Of a DNA stretch of 64,000 bases, positions 54,561 through 62,912 are shown in pieces. The notes beneath the pieces were generated by a model, which made no database searches, was not told where the DNA came from, and worked only from the letters and a program-made list of their open reading frames with translations. Made by a program: the position numbers and the translations under genes. The first letter of the stretch is position 1. Each line of letters starts with the position of its first letter. The DNA comes from Pseudopedobacter saltans DSM 12145 (GTDB lineage: Bacteria > Bacteroidota > Bacteroidia > Sphingobacteriales > Sphingobacteriaceae), in assembly GCF_000190735.1 (NCBI RefSeq), contig NC_015177.1, positions 4,092,001 through 4,156,000 on the forward strand. Direction: 5' to 3'.

Positions 54561-55510
54561 CCGACGAACTTTTGATAAAATATCTTCTGAAAGAGACTAG
54601 TGCTGATGAGCAGAGATTGGTTGAACAATGGCTTTTAGATAGTGAAGCAAACAGAAAGCAGTTTGATGAAATACGATTTCTATGGGAAAGAAGTGCCGAT
54701 TTGCTAAAGAACGAAGCTTTACCTGATGAGGAAGAAGCCTGGGAACGATTCAAAAAGAAAAGAGAAGCGCAGCCCACGGTAAAGAAAATGCCGTCAGGAC
54801 ATATTTTTCAGTGGATAGCTGCGGCTTCTGTAATACTGATAACAGGAATTACATTGTGGTTATTTCTCTCCAAAGATCTCGGAACAAGAAATATTATGAC
54901 AAAAAATGAAGTAATATCCCAAACCCTGTCAGACGGATCTTCACTCACTATTAATAAAAATACCCAATTAAGTTTCAGTTCTTCTAAATCGCGGAGAATA
55001 GTGAAACTGAGCAAAGGGGAAGTCTTTTTTAATGTAGCACCGGATAAAAATAAACCATTCATTATCGAGTTGGGGAATACGGCGAAGGTGACTGTTGTGG
55101 GGACCTCTTTCAATATAAAATACAGAAATGGTTTATCCGAAGTAATTGTAGAAACCGGTCTGGTTAAAGTCACTAAAAATAATCAGGAACTAAATCTGCA
55201 TCCAGGCGAAAAAGTCGAATTCGCCAGCCAGGATAGTACATTAACTGTTTCCAAAAATACCGACAATCTTTATAAGTATTTCAGAAACAAAGAGTTTATT
55301 ATAGACAATATAGCCTTACAAAAGGTAGTTGATGTATTGTCAGAAGCGTATTCAACCAAAATAACGCTGGCCGACAAAAGTCTGGAAAATCTGAAGTTGA
55401 ATGTTAAATTTAAAGAAGAACCTTTAGATAAAATCCTGAAAGTGATAGCAGAAACATTTGGCTTGCGTTTGGAAAAAAATAAGGAAGGCTATATTTTATA
55501 TAAGAGATAA
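54557..55510 (+). CDS. FecR-type anti-sigma factor with DUF4974
   Basis: A 317-residue inner-membrane regulator. The cytosolic N-terminus (about 1-75) binds sigma; one transmembrane helix at about 85-103 (FQWIAAASVILITGI); the periplasmic FecR domain (about 110-225, GDGSSLTINKNTQLSFSS, GEVFFNVAPDKNKPFIIE, VVGTSFNIKY); and a C-terminal DUF4974/STN-like domain (about 245-317, FIIDNIALQKVVDVLSEAYS). It overlaps sigma by ATGA and its stop directly abuts the next ATG (TAAATG). In the FecIRA model it would pass a signal from an STN domain in the periplasm to the sigma factor. Confidence 0.93.
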   Translation: MTDELLIKYLLKETSADEQRLVEQWLLDSEANRKQFDEIRFLWERSADLLKNEALPDEEEAWERFKKKREAQPTVKKMPSGHIFQWIAAASVILITGITLWLFLSKDLGTRNIMTKNEVISQTLSDGSSLTINKNTQLSFSSSKSRRIVKLSKGEVFFNVAPDKNKPFIIELGNTAKVTVVGTSFNIKYRNGLSEVIVETGLVKVTKNNQELNLHPGEKVEFASQDSTLTVSKNTDNLYKYFRNKEFIIDNIALQKVVDVLSEAYSTKITLADKSLENLKLNVKFKEEPLDKILKVIAETFGLRLEKNKEGYILYKR

Positions 55511-57286
55511 ATGAAATTTCTGATCACCTCCTTATGTTTTATCCTGATTACTCTTGGTCGTTTGCATGCACAAACAGGATCGGATTTGCAAAAAAAAGTC
55601 AGCATTAAGGTGCAGAATGAAAAATTAAAGGATATACTTTCTAAAATCGAGTCCGAGGGAAATTTCTCTTTTTCCTATGATGGTGCGCTTTTGAATGCTG
55701 ACAGTGTAATAACCTGCAATTTTCAAAACTTAGCGGTTATCGAAATCATCGATCAGCTATTCAAAGGAAATGTAGATTATCACGAAGTAAATGGCTTTGT
55801 TGTTTTAAAGCCGGCGATTTATCGTTTTTTTATTGAAGCCGATGAGATAGAAGCACAGGACAGAAGGTATTCTATAAAAGGAAAAGTAATAGATTCTAAA
55901 ACAGGATTGGGAATACGTAACGCGAGTGTGTACGAGAAACGTCTGTTAAAATCTACCCTTACTGATCGAAACGGAGTATTTAACCTGCGATTTAAAGGCG
56001 AGCATAAATCGGTTATACTAACGGCCAGCAAGGAAAATTATAAAGATACTACCATGTTTTTTCTGTCAGATGTAAAAGTCAGACCCGAAGGAGTGAAAGG
56101 CGATAATGAGGGAGAAGGTCGATTTGGATTCAATAATATCGTAGAAAATACGGGTTTTGGGCGATTTTTAATTTCGTCCAAAAGGCGAGTACAAAGTATG
56201 AACATTCAGAAGTTCTTTGTCAATAGTAAAGTTCAGGCCTCATTTCTCCCCGGATTGGGCTCTCAGGGTTTTATGAGCTCTCAGATAGTAAATACATTTT
56301 CCTTTAATATTTTAGGCGGATATTCTGCAGGAGTAAAGGGCTTTGAATCGGCAGGGATTTTTAACCTTACCAAAGAAGATATAGGAGGAGGCTTTCAGTT
56401 GGCTGGCTTGCTTAATCAAACCGGAGGCGATGTAAATGGTATGCAAGTCGCAGGTATCGTAAATTTAGTTCACGGAAGTTTCGACGGCTTTCAATTGGGG
56501 GGAATAGCCAATAAAATTGGTTCGGGATTTAACGGAATGCAGACATCAGGTATCTGTAACCATGTAAATAGAACTTTCAGAGGAATGCAATTAACTGGTA
56601 TCAACAATTATGTTAAACGCGATTTTACAGGTGTACAAATATCCGGTATATTCAACAAAGTCAACGGAGATTTCAGGGGAGTGCAATTTAGCGGAGTTGC
56701 TAATAAAATAGCGGGTAAAGGGAAAGGAGTTCAGATAGCAGGAATTATAAATATTTCGAAAAAGCTTGAAGGGTTGCAATTTGGACTGGTCAATATAGCA
56801 GATAGCTCTTCAGGAGTTGGAATAGGTGTCATCAACATTTATAAAAATGGCTATAAAAAACTGAACGTTTATGTAAATGAAACATTAAGCCAGCAAATTA
56901 GCTTTAAAAGTGGTGACAAAAAGCTTTATTCTATTGTAGAAGCCGGAACTAACTGGAAGCCAAATAAGGATAGAATATATAATATTGGCTTTGGTTTTGG
57001 ACACGATTTTATTTTAAACACAAAGACCTTATTGAACACCGAGCTACAGGGAACAACATTTTTTAATGAGAATTTTAAGGTCCTGGGTAATTCAAACAAA
57101 TTGACTTTAGGAGGAGAAAGAGAAATTTTTAAAAATATTGGTTTGGTCGCTGGCATTAGTTATCAACTTTATTCCGAAGATTTTGCCGATAATGACCGGA
57201 AATCTTATCCGTCCTGGGCAAATAAAATTAGCGAGAACCAAAGAGCCTGGTTTGGAGGTAAATTAGGTGTAGTCTACTCGTTGTAA
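55511..57286 (+). CDS. STN-domain signalling protein with LA_2272-type repeats
   Basis: A 591-residue exported protein. Order: signal peptide (cut after RLHAQ); STN domain about 30-100 (VSIKVQNEKLKDILSKIESE, then CNFQNLAVIEIIDQLFKG); carboxypeptidase-like regulatory domain about 118-190 (YSIKGKVIDSKTGLGIRNAS); then about ten tandem 16-residue repeats, about 275-430 (MQVAGIVNLVHGSFDG, FQLGGIANKIGSGFNG, VQISGIFNKVNGDFRG); and a barrel-like end. Repeats and end are homologous to the first gene of the operon. In place of the TonB-dependent barrel expected after an STN domain it carries the repeat/barrel module, so it is a candidate for a non-transport surface sensor. Confident domains; function inferred. 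Confidence 0.85.
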   Translation: MKFLITSLCFILITLGRLHAQTGSDLQKKVSIKVQNEKLKDILSKIESEGNFSFSYDGALLNADSVITCNFQNLAVIEIIDQLFKGNVDYHEVNGFVVLKPAIYRFFIEADEIEAQDRRYSIKGKVIDSKTGLGIRNASVYEKRLLKSTLTDRNGVFNLRFKGEHKSVILTASKENYKDTTMFFLSDVKVRPEGVKGDNEGEGRFGFNNIVENTGFGRFLISSKRRVQSMNIQKFFVNSKVQASFLPGLGSQGFMSSQIVNTFSFNILGGYSAGVKGFESAGIFNLTKEDIGGGFQLAGLLNQTGGDVNGMQVAGIVNLVHGSFDGFQLGGIANKIGSGFNGMQTSGICNHVNRTFRGMQLTGINNYVKRDFTGVQISGIFNKVNGDFRGVQFSGVANKIAGKGKGVQIAGIINISKKLEGLQFGLVNIADSSSGVGIGVINIYKNGYKKLNVYVNETLSQQISFKSGDKKLYSIVEAGTNWKPNKDRIYNIGFGFGHDFILNTKTLLNTELQGTTFFNENFKVLGNSNKLTLGGEREIFKNIGLVAGISYQLYSEDFADNDRKSYPSWANKISENQRAWFGGKLGVVYSL

Positions 57287-57336
57287 TTTAAGCTGTCTTC
57301 AGCTTTGTGTTGTTGGATATTTATAGTTGGCGATAA

Positions 57337-57795
57337 CTAACTTACTTTATATTTTTTCTCCAGAAATGCTTTTAATTTTTCCGGTTCTGCAGAGCCCAGA
57401 GTCGCTGTTTTCAATTTCCCATCCTGGAGATAACTAATCCTTACAGCATCTCTTCCTTGGATATTGTATAACATGCCATTAAAAGTTATTCTGATACCAA
57501 AGCCATATAACCAGGATGTTTTTACCGCATGAATAGAAGTTATAGTGTCAGGTTGTAATTTGATATGGATCAAGCCGATGCCATACAATATGTTAATTCC
57601 CGTGTCATCAACCCGTATTTTCAATTTATAAAAATTGATCAGGATCAAAATGAAGACAAAAAGCAACAACTGAAAGACATTCGCCGGTAGTGGGTTATTC
57701 CCAAGTTGATAATAATAGGTTGTGGTAATAACTATAACTACAGCCAGCATAATAGCGATAAAAAACCAGCCTGTCTGGTTACTTTCGTATTTCAT
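57337..57795 (-). CDS. Two-TM membrane protein with PH-like domain, unknown function
   Basis: A 152-residue protein with two membrane helices (about 10-28 and 38-56) and a beta-rich soluble domain with a terminal Lys-rich helix. It has the same outline as 11482-11961, including a Gly-x-Asp-Ala-Val motif (GRDAVRISY here), so the two are probably distant paralogues of a bacterial PH-like family. It converges on the sigma operon and is not coupled to lipA (171-bp gap). Confidence 0.7.
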   Translation of the reverse strand: MKYESNQTGWFFIAIMLAVVIVITTTYYYQLGNNPLPANVFQLLLFVFILILINFYKLKIRVDDTGINILYGIGLIHIKLQPDTITSIHAVKTSWLYGFGIRITFNGMLYNIQGRDAVRISYLQDGKLKTATLGSAEPEKLKAFLEKKYKVS

Positions 57796-57966
57796 AATTT
57801 AAAGATAATGAAAAAGTCCGTAGTCGGATGTCCGAAGACCGAAGTTTGGTTGTGGGTAAATGATGATCTATAGTTCAATAGTCGCTAGTGAAATCTACTA
57901 ATGAACTATAGACTATTGAACTAAAAAAATAGCCGGTCTTAACAGTAAGTGTTTGATAATGAGTAG
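57796..57966. repeat. Dispersed repeat with 13-bp inverted arms
   Basis: TAGTTCAATAGTC (57871-57883) and GACTATTGAACTA (57911-57923) are a perfect inverted repeat; upstream are GTCCGAAGACCGAAGTTTGG words. Seven A follow the right arm, so on neither strand is it a clear terminator. Confidence 0.65.
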
Positions 57967-58854
57967 TTAGCTGGCTACTTGGTCAAACAAGTGCTTTTCA
58001 GCATGATAAGAGGAACGAACCAGCGGTCCGCTTTCTACATATTTAAAACCTAGTTTACTTCCATACTCTTTGTATTTAGCAAATTGATCGGGATGTATCC
58101 AGTCAATTACCGGATGGTGGTTTTTTGTGGGCTGTAAATACTGCCCTAATGTTAGAACATGAACGCCAGCATCACGTAAATCAATCATTGTCTCATAGAC
58201 ATCAGCTTCGGTTTCACCTAAACCAAGCATAATACCTGATTTTGTTCTTAAACCGAAATCCGAAATGCGTTTAAGACATTCCAAACTTCTGTCGTATTTA
58301 GCTTGTATACGAACTTCGCGTGTTAATCTTTTTACAGTTTCGATATTGTGTGAAACGACCTCAGGCCTTTCTTCACAAACACGATATAAATTGTCCCAAA
58401 TTCCTTTAAAATCTGGGATTAAGGTTTCCATGGTTGTTCCAGGGCTTTCTCTGCGAATAGCTTTAATAGTTTCTGCCCAGATGATAGAACCTCCATCTTT
58501 CAAATCGTCACGGTCAACAGAAGTTATAACTGCATGTTTTACGTTCATTAGCTTAATAGAGTTTGCAACCCTGTTTGGCTCGTCCGTATCTACAGCTAAA
58601 GGACGGCCGGTAGCTACCGCGCAAAAAGAACATGAGCGTGTACAGATATTACCCAAAATCATGAACGTAGCAGTACCCGCACCCCAACACTCACCCATAT
58701 TAGGGCAATTGCCACTTTCGCAAATAGTGTGTAATTTATGCTCATCAACCAAACCCCTTACATGAGCGTATTCTTTACCCACAGGAAGTTTCACTCTCAA
58801 CCAATCTGGTTTACGGCTAGTTTGATTAGCCGGAATAACAGGCAGTTCTATCAT
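57967..58854 (-). CDS. lipA: Lipoyl synthase
   Basis: Radical-SAM enzyme inserting two sulfurs into octanoyl chains on lipoyl domains. The auxiliary cluster Cys are in [14 protein letters not shown], the radical-SAM cluster in [23 protein letters not shown] and [16 protein letters not shown] complete the family pattern, and the end has R-S-S-Y-H-A. 295 residues is normal. No lipB is adjacent. Confidence 0.97.
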   Translation of the reverse strand: MIELPVIPANQTSRKPDWLRVKLPVGKEYAHVRGLVDEHKLHTICESGNCPNMGECWGAGTATFMILGNICTRSCSFCAVATGRPLAVDTDEPNRVANSIKLMNVKHAVITSVDRDDLKDGGSIIWAETIKAIRRESPGTTMETLIPDFKGIWDNLYRVCEERPEVVSHNIETVKRLTREVRIQAKYDRSLECLKRISDFGLRTKSGIMLGLGETEADVYETMIDLRDAGVHVLTLGQYLQPTKNHHPVIDWIHPDQFAKYKEYGSKLGFKYVESGPLVRSSYHAEKHLFDQVAS

Positions 58855-59118
58855 GCTCCAAAAATACGGATACTTTAGTTAATATTTATGTTGAAAGGAT
58901 GTAAATTTAATAGGTAAGTTGAGTTCTATAGTTTATATAGTTCATGGAAGTTCGGAGACGGAAGTCAGGTGGTCCATGGACAATAGTCGATAGTTTATTT
59001 GATTTGAAAAGGCCCTATTTACAAAGATTGGTTAAATAAGATGTAGTAATAATTCGTCTGGTAGCATAACAATTTGATTAGTGTCAATATCTAATTGCTA
59101 ACTACAGTTAACTGTTTC
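58855..59118. repeat. Gap with dispersed-repeat words
   Basis: Contains GTTCTATAGTTTATATAG (58922), GTTCGGAGACGGAAGTCAGG (about 58948) and GGTCCATGGACAATAGTCG (58970), relatives of the words at 20505 and 57870. No gene is visible. Confidence 0.45.
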
Positions 59119-59403
59119 CTATTCCACAGAAACAGTTAAGCCTTCCTGCTTTAATATCTTTCTGTAAACTTCCATTTCGGTAAAGGAACCTTCCAGTATA
59201 GCACATTTCCCTTTGGTATGTACAGTCCATGCAATTTTTTCAGCTTCGGACTCTGAATAATCCAGATAGTGACAAAGACAGTGGATAACATGCTCAAAAG
59301 TATTGGTGTCGTCGTTCCATAATATCAGGCGGTGACTCTTTTTTAAAGAGGTCAGTATTTCTTCAAGTGTAAAGGTTTCTTCCTTGGTCTCTACGTCAGC
59401 CAT
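59119..59403 (-). CDS. clpS: Clp protease adaptor ClpS
   Basis: A 94-residue N-recognin that delivers N-end-rule substrates to ClpAP/ClpCP. Seen: HRLILWNDDTNTFEHVIHCL, with the Asp/Asn residues of the N-degron pocket, then YSESEAEKIAWTVHTKGKCAILEG. The ATG at 59403 is preferred over 59415, since an exact -7 box (TAAATTTG, 59427 to 59420) would make the upper ATG leaderless. Confidence 0.93.
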   Translation of the reverse strand: MADVETKEETFTLEEILTSLKKSHRLILWNDDTNTFEHVIHCLCHYLDYSESEAEKIAWTVHTKGKCAILEGSFTEMEVYRKILKQEGLTVSVE

Positions 59404-59419
59404 ATTCAATGTCATAATG

Positions 59420-59427
59420 CAAATTTA
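59420..59427 (-). promoter_or_regulatory. -7 box of clpS
   Basis: TAAATTTG on the minus strand is an exact TAnnTTTG, 16 bp before the ATG at 59403. Confidence 0.45.
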
Positions 59428-59505
59428 AAAAAAAGTATGAAGAGAGCTTAATAAGATTTGTGTTACTTGATGTAAAGATTGAAGGGGATTTGGAGCAAAG
59501 GTTAA

Positions 59506-59874
59506 TTAATCTTCCTCTTCCTCCCCGCTTTTTAAAATGCCTTTTTCTTTATCGTACATTCCCTTCATCTCATCAATTACGGTTTCTTTCCAAAGTTTTG
59601 TTCCCGAATAATAAGCTGCCCGGGCAATCAGGTGACCAGAAACGGGAGCTGTAAGGATTAAAAATAAGGCAATGGCAAATGACTTCATATTAATTGAAGG
59701 CTCACCAAAGAAAATGGAAGCTGCTACAAGTATGAAACCCGTACCCAGGGTCGCTGCTTTAATGGTCACCGAAAGGCGCAAATAGAAATCAGGCATTCTG
59801 AAAATTCCAATAGCGGCAATTAATATCACGATACTGCCCAATGTGGCAAAAAACATTACTAAAATCTCTGTCAT
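59506..59874 (-). CDS. mnhG: Mrp antiporter subunit G
   Basis: A 122-residue PhaG/MnhG/MrpG subunit of the multi-subunit cation/proton antiporter. Three membrane helices (about 5-24, 38-56, 66-86); IFRMPDFYLRLSVTIKAATLG is the family signature. The acidic C-terminal tail (GEEEED) is cytosolic. Last gene of the operon; its start overlaps mnhF by 4 bp. Confidence 0.93.
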   Translation of the reverse strand: MTEILVMFFATLGSIVILIAAIGIFRMPDFYLRLSVTIKAATLGTGFILVAASIFFGEPSINMKSFAIALFLILTAPVSGHLIARAAYYSGTKLWKETVIDEMKGMYDKEKGILKSGEEEED

Positions 59875-60140
59875 TTGTTAATTTTTTCTATATAATAAGA
59901 AAACGCAAGCGTCCCTAAGAATGCGATTAACGCTAAGATCATCCCTACATCAAGAAACAGGGAATTATTAAAAGTGATGCAATAAATGGCAATAACACCG
60001 ATACCAGATGTAATAATTAAGTCTAGCGCAATAACTCGGTCTACGATACTAGGGCCTTTCATCAGCCTGATAAACGTGAGGATCAGCGAAAAAGAAAGTA
60101 TAGGCAATATCACAAATTGCAGGTACAGGCTCAGATTCAT
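59871..60140 (-). CDS. mnhF: Mrp antiporter subunit F
   Basis: An 89-residue three-helix MnhF/MrpF subunit, with RLMKGPSIVDRVIALDLI, the conserved loop near residue 30. It overlaps both neighbours by 4 bp. Confidence 0.93.
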   Translation of the reverse strand: MNLSLYLQFVILPILSFSLILTFIRLMKGPSIVDRVIALDLIITSGIGVIAIYCITFNNSLFLDVGMILALIAFLGTLAFSYYIEKINK

Positions 60141-60619
60141 CTTGTTATTTCTAAAATTCTTTTTTCAAAACCTTCCTTAATTTCCTTGATAAAGGTGTCT
60201 TTGTCTTTTAAATACATGTTGTGGATGTACATCACCTTTTTATCAGCACTGATATCCATCACCAGTGTTCCCGGAGTGAGTGATATACAGGAAGATAACA
60301 GATTAATTTCCCAGTCGTCATCCAGGTCTATAGGGTATTTCACAATCCCGGGTTTCATAAAATATTTAGGTGTAATCACGTCATATGCTACGTGGATATT
60401 CGCTTTTATCATCTCGTATAAGAAATACAGTACGAAACCTATAGCCTTTGGCACCCGGTTGAAGTACTTCTTGTTTTTGCGGTTCTCACCTTTTGCCAGA
60501 ATCCAAAGAATAAAGTATCCAAGCATAAACCCAAACAGGAAATTTCCATAATAGAAAGTTCCGCTTAAGGCTACCCATATAAACATGAGCAGCAAGTTCA
60601 TTAAAAACTGTTTAGTCAT
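60137..60619 (-). CDS. mnhE: Mrp antiporter subunit E
   Basis: A 160-residue MnhE/MrpE subunit with two or three N-terminal helices and a cytosolic domain containing ISLTPGTLVMDIS, the family signature, ending in a GFEKRILEI tail. 14 bp lie between mnhD and this start. Confidence 0.92.
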   Translation of the reverse strand: MTKQFLMNLLLMFIWVALSGTFYYGNFLFGFMLGYFILWILAKGENRKNKKYFNRVPKAIGFVLYFLYEMIKANIHVAYDVITPKYFMKPGIVKYPIDLDDDWEINLLSSCISLTPGTLVMDISADKKVMYIHNMYLKDKDTFIKEIKEGFEKRILEITR

Positions 60620-60633
60620 ATTATATTACCTGT

Positions 60634-62139
60634 TTAATGTCCAAAAACTGCGTCTATGTAAGGTTGTGTATCTATCATCTGCGTAGCAACCTTTTTACTT
60701 ATATAAAATACTTTATCTGCAGACAGGCCTATAAAAAGCGTAATCAGCATTAAGATTGCTATTGGGCTGATAAGGTAAATTTTATTCAGTAAGCTTTTGT
60801 TCTCAAATAAATTGTCTCCTTTCGAAAAGCCTTCTTCTTTATTTTTCCAGAAAACATTTGCCCATACTTTTATTATCACATATAATGTAATGAAGCTAGC
60901 AAAAATGAGTCCGATGATAAAGGCGTATTGATTTTGTTCGAAAGCTGCATTAACAAAGTTTATTTTTGGCCAGAATCCAGATAATGGAGGAATACCTATC
61001 AGAGAGAAAAAGACCAGTGCGAATATCAGCGTTATCTTAGGGTACTCTTTATACATATTTCCCAAATGTTTCATGTTGACAGATCCGTTCATCATTCTGA
61101 TAATTCCGGTAATCAGGAATAGATTGGTTTTGATAATGATATCATGGATCAAATAAAAGATTGTACCCGTTAATGAAACCAACGTAAACATACCGATACC
61201 GCCAATCATAAAACCGATATGACAGACAATAAGATAGGAGAAGAGCTTTCTTAAATTCATTTTGTTGATAGCGCCAAAAGCCCCTACAAACATGGTGAAT
61301 ACCGCCAAAATAATCACCGTTTCACTAATCCATCCGTCCATCCTGAATACCAGAGAAAACATTCTCAACATTGCATAAATACCTACTTTCGTTAGTAAGC
61401 CACCAAATAATGCTGCAATAGCCGAAGGTGGCGTGTGATAGGATGAAGGTAACCAGAAATATAAAGGAAATATGGCTGATTTAATTCCGAAACTTAAAAT
61501 AAAGAAAATAGAAACGATGGTTACCAATCCCTGGTTAGGTAGTTGAGGGACTTTAATTGCCAAATCGGCCATATTTAAAGTTCCTGCAATGCCATAAAGC
61601 AGGCCGATACCCGTTAGGAAAATGGTGGAGGAGAAAAGGTTAATAGCCACATATTTAATAGAACCTTCAATTTGCGCTTTTCTTCCGCCAAGAGTCATTA
61701 AAACAAATGAAGAAATAATAATTACTTCAAACCAAACGTACAGGTTGAATAAATCTCCGGTAAGGAAAGCACCAAATAAGCCCATAAGTAAGAAGTGGTA
61801 AATGGTATAAAATCCAAAATTTACTCGGTTTGTGCCAATTCCTTGCATACAGTAGATGGAAATGCAGAAGCCGACAATGCTGCTTAAAAGGACCATTAAT
61901 GAGCTAAACGTATCCGCAACAAAAGTAATCCCGAAAGGAGGTTTCCAATTTGCGGCATGCATAACCAAAATTCCGTCCTGCTCTACTCTTATAAAAAGAA
62001 TAATAGAAGCAATCAATACCAGGGAACTACCCACAACACTAATGTATCTTAAGATATTGCTCTTTCCCCAGAACAATAAAGTAATAATCGCAACAACCAT
62101 TTGCCCCAGCAGGGGCATCACAATAAAGTTCTCAATCAT
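60634..62139 (-). CDS. mnhD: Mrp antiporter subunit D
   Basis: A 501-residue MnhD/MrpD protein homologous to NADH dehydrogenase ND4/NuoM: about 14 membrane helices, the conserved Glu in LFNLYVWFEVIIIS, and the KSAIFPLYFWLPSSYHTPPSAIAALFGGLLTKVGIYA stretch (read around KSAIFPLYFWLPSSYHTP and ALFGGLLTKVG) that carries the Lys and His of the proton path. It probably forms the main ion channel with MnhA. It overlaps mnhC by 4 bp. Confidence 0.95.
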   Translation of the reverse strand: MIENFIVMPLLGQMVVAIITLLFWGKSNILRYISVVGSSLVLIASIILFIRVEQDGILVMHAANWKPPFGITFVADTFSSLMVLLSSIVGFCISIYCMQGIGTNRVNFGFYTIYHFLLMGLFGAFLTGDLFNLYVWFEVIIISSFVLMTLGGRKAQIEGSIKYVAINLFSSTIFLTGIGLLYGIAGTLNMADLAIKVPQLPNQGLVTIVSIFFILSFGIKSAIFPLYFWLPSSYHTPPSAIAALFGGLLTKVGIYAMLRMFSLVFRMDGWISETVIILAVFTMFVGAFGAINKMNLRKLFSYLIVCHIGFMIGGIGMFTLVSLTGTIFYLIHDIIIKTNLFLITGIIRMMNGSVNMKHLGNMYKEYPKITLIFALVFFSLIGIPPLSGFWPKINFVNAAFEQNQYAFIIGLIFASFITLYVIIKVWANVFWKNKEEGFSKGDNLFENKSLLNKIYLISPIAILMLITLFIGLSADKVFYISKKVATQMIDTQPYIDAVFGH

Positions 62140-62495
62140 ATATCGTCAATTTCTTCCGGGGTATTTAAATCATCCAAATCATCTGAGTTTACGAGAACGT
62201 ATACCCGTTTAAGTAACACAATAGAAAAAGCCTGTAAACCAAAGCTTATTACAATGGCTGTTAATATTAAGGCCTGCGGAACAGGATCGGCAAAAGGTTC
62301 CAGTAATATTTTTAAGTTATCTTCCATTACGGGAGGGTTCCCTCTGGTAATCCTCCCCATTAATAATATCAGCAAATTCGTTCCATTACCCAACAACATC
62401 ACTCCAATCAGCAATTTTACCATACTTCTTCTAAGCAGCATGTAAACTCCGGAGGCGTAAAGTAATACGATAAGGAAAACAATAATCAGTTCCAT
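62136..62495 (-). CDS. mnhC: Mrp antiporter subunit C
   Basis: A 119-residue NuoK-like MnhC/MrpC subunit with three helices; LIGVMLLGNGTNLLILLMG and DPVPQALILTAIVISFG are its signatures. The start is 1 bp after the mnhB stop; it overlaps mnhD by 4 bp. Confidence 0.95.
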   Translation of the reverse strand: MELIIVFLIVLLYASGVYMLLRRSMVKLLIGVMLLGNGTNLLILLMGRITRGNPPVMEDNLKILLEPFADPVPQALILTAIVISFGLQAFSIVLLKRVYVLVNSDDLDDLNTPEEIDDI

Positions 62496-62496
62496 G

Positions 62497-62910
62497 CTAT
62501 TTAGTAGATTGAGATATGGTAAACAAAATAGTTAACACAACGCCAATGACAAGCAGGTAAACGCCAAGGTCAAAAAATAATGCGGTGCCTATCATACCGA
62601 TAATAGGGATAGGTTCGTTATACCACACACCAGTCATAATCGGATCTCCTAAAAACATAGGAAAAACTGCGCTCGCCAAAGAAAGAATCAGCCCAACCGG
62701 TATAAATTTCACCGGAGGGATCCTGAGTAATTTTAATGTTTGTTCTACACTATTGGCAAAACTGTGCATGACGAAGGCGATGGAAGCAATCAAGCCCCCC
62801 ACGAACCCACCACCTGGTTTGTAATGTCCTCTCAATAAGATGAATACCGAAAATAGTAGCAATACAGGAAGTAGATAATAAGTGGCCGTTTTTAAAATTC
62901 TGCTGTACAT
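62497..62910 (-). CDS. mnhB: Mrp antiporter subunit B
   Basis: A 137-residue MnhB/MrpB subunit with four helices: [20 protein letters not shown] is the family signature, and the loop before the third helix lies around [11 protein letters not shown]. It starts 2 bp after mnhA. Confidence 0.94.
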   Translation of the reverse strand: MYSRILKTATYYLLPVLLLFSVFILLRGHYKPGGGFVGGLIASIAFVMHSFANSVEQTLKLLRIPPVKFIPVGLILSLASAVFPMFLGDPIMTGVWYNEPIPIIGMIGTALFFDLGVYLLVIGVVLTILFTISQSTK

Positions 62911-62912
62911 AA

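Noticed and set aside
57871..57923. Rho-independent terminator for lipA
   Set aside because: On the lipA strand the T-run precedes rather than follows the stem; it fits the dispersed-repeat family better.
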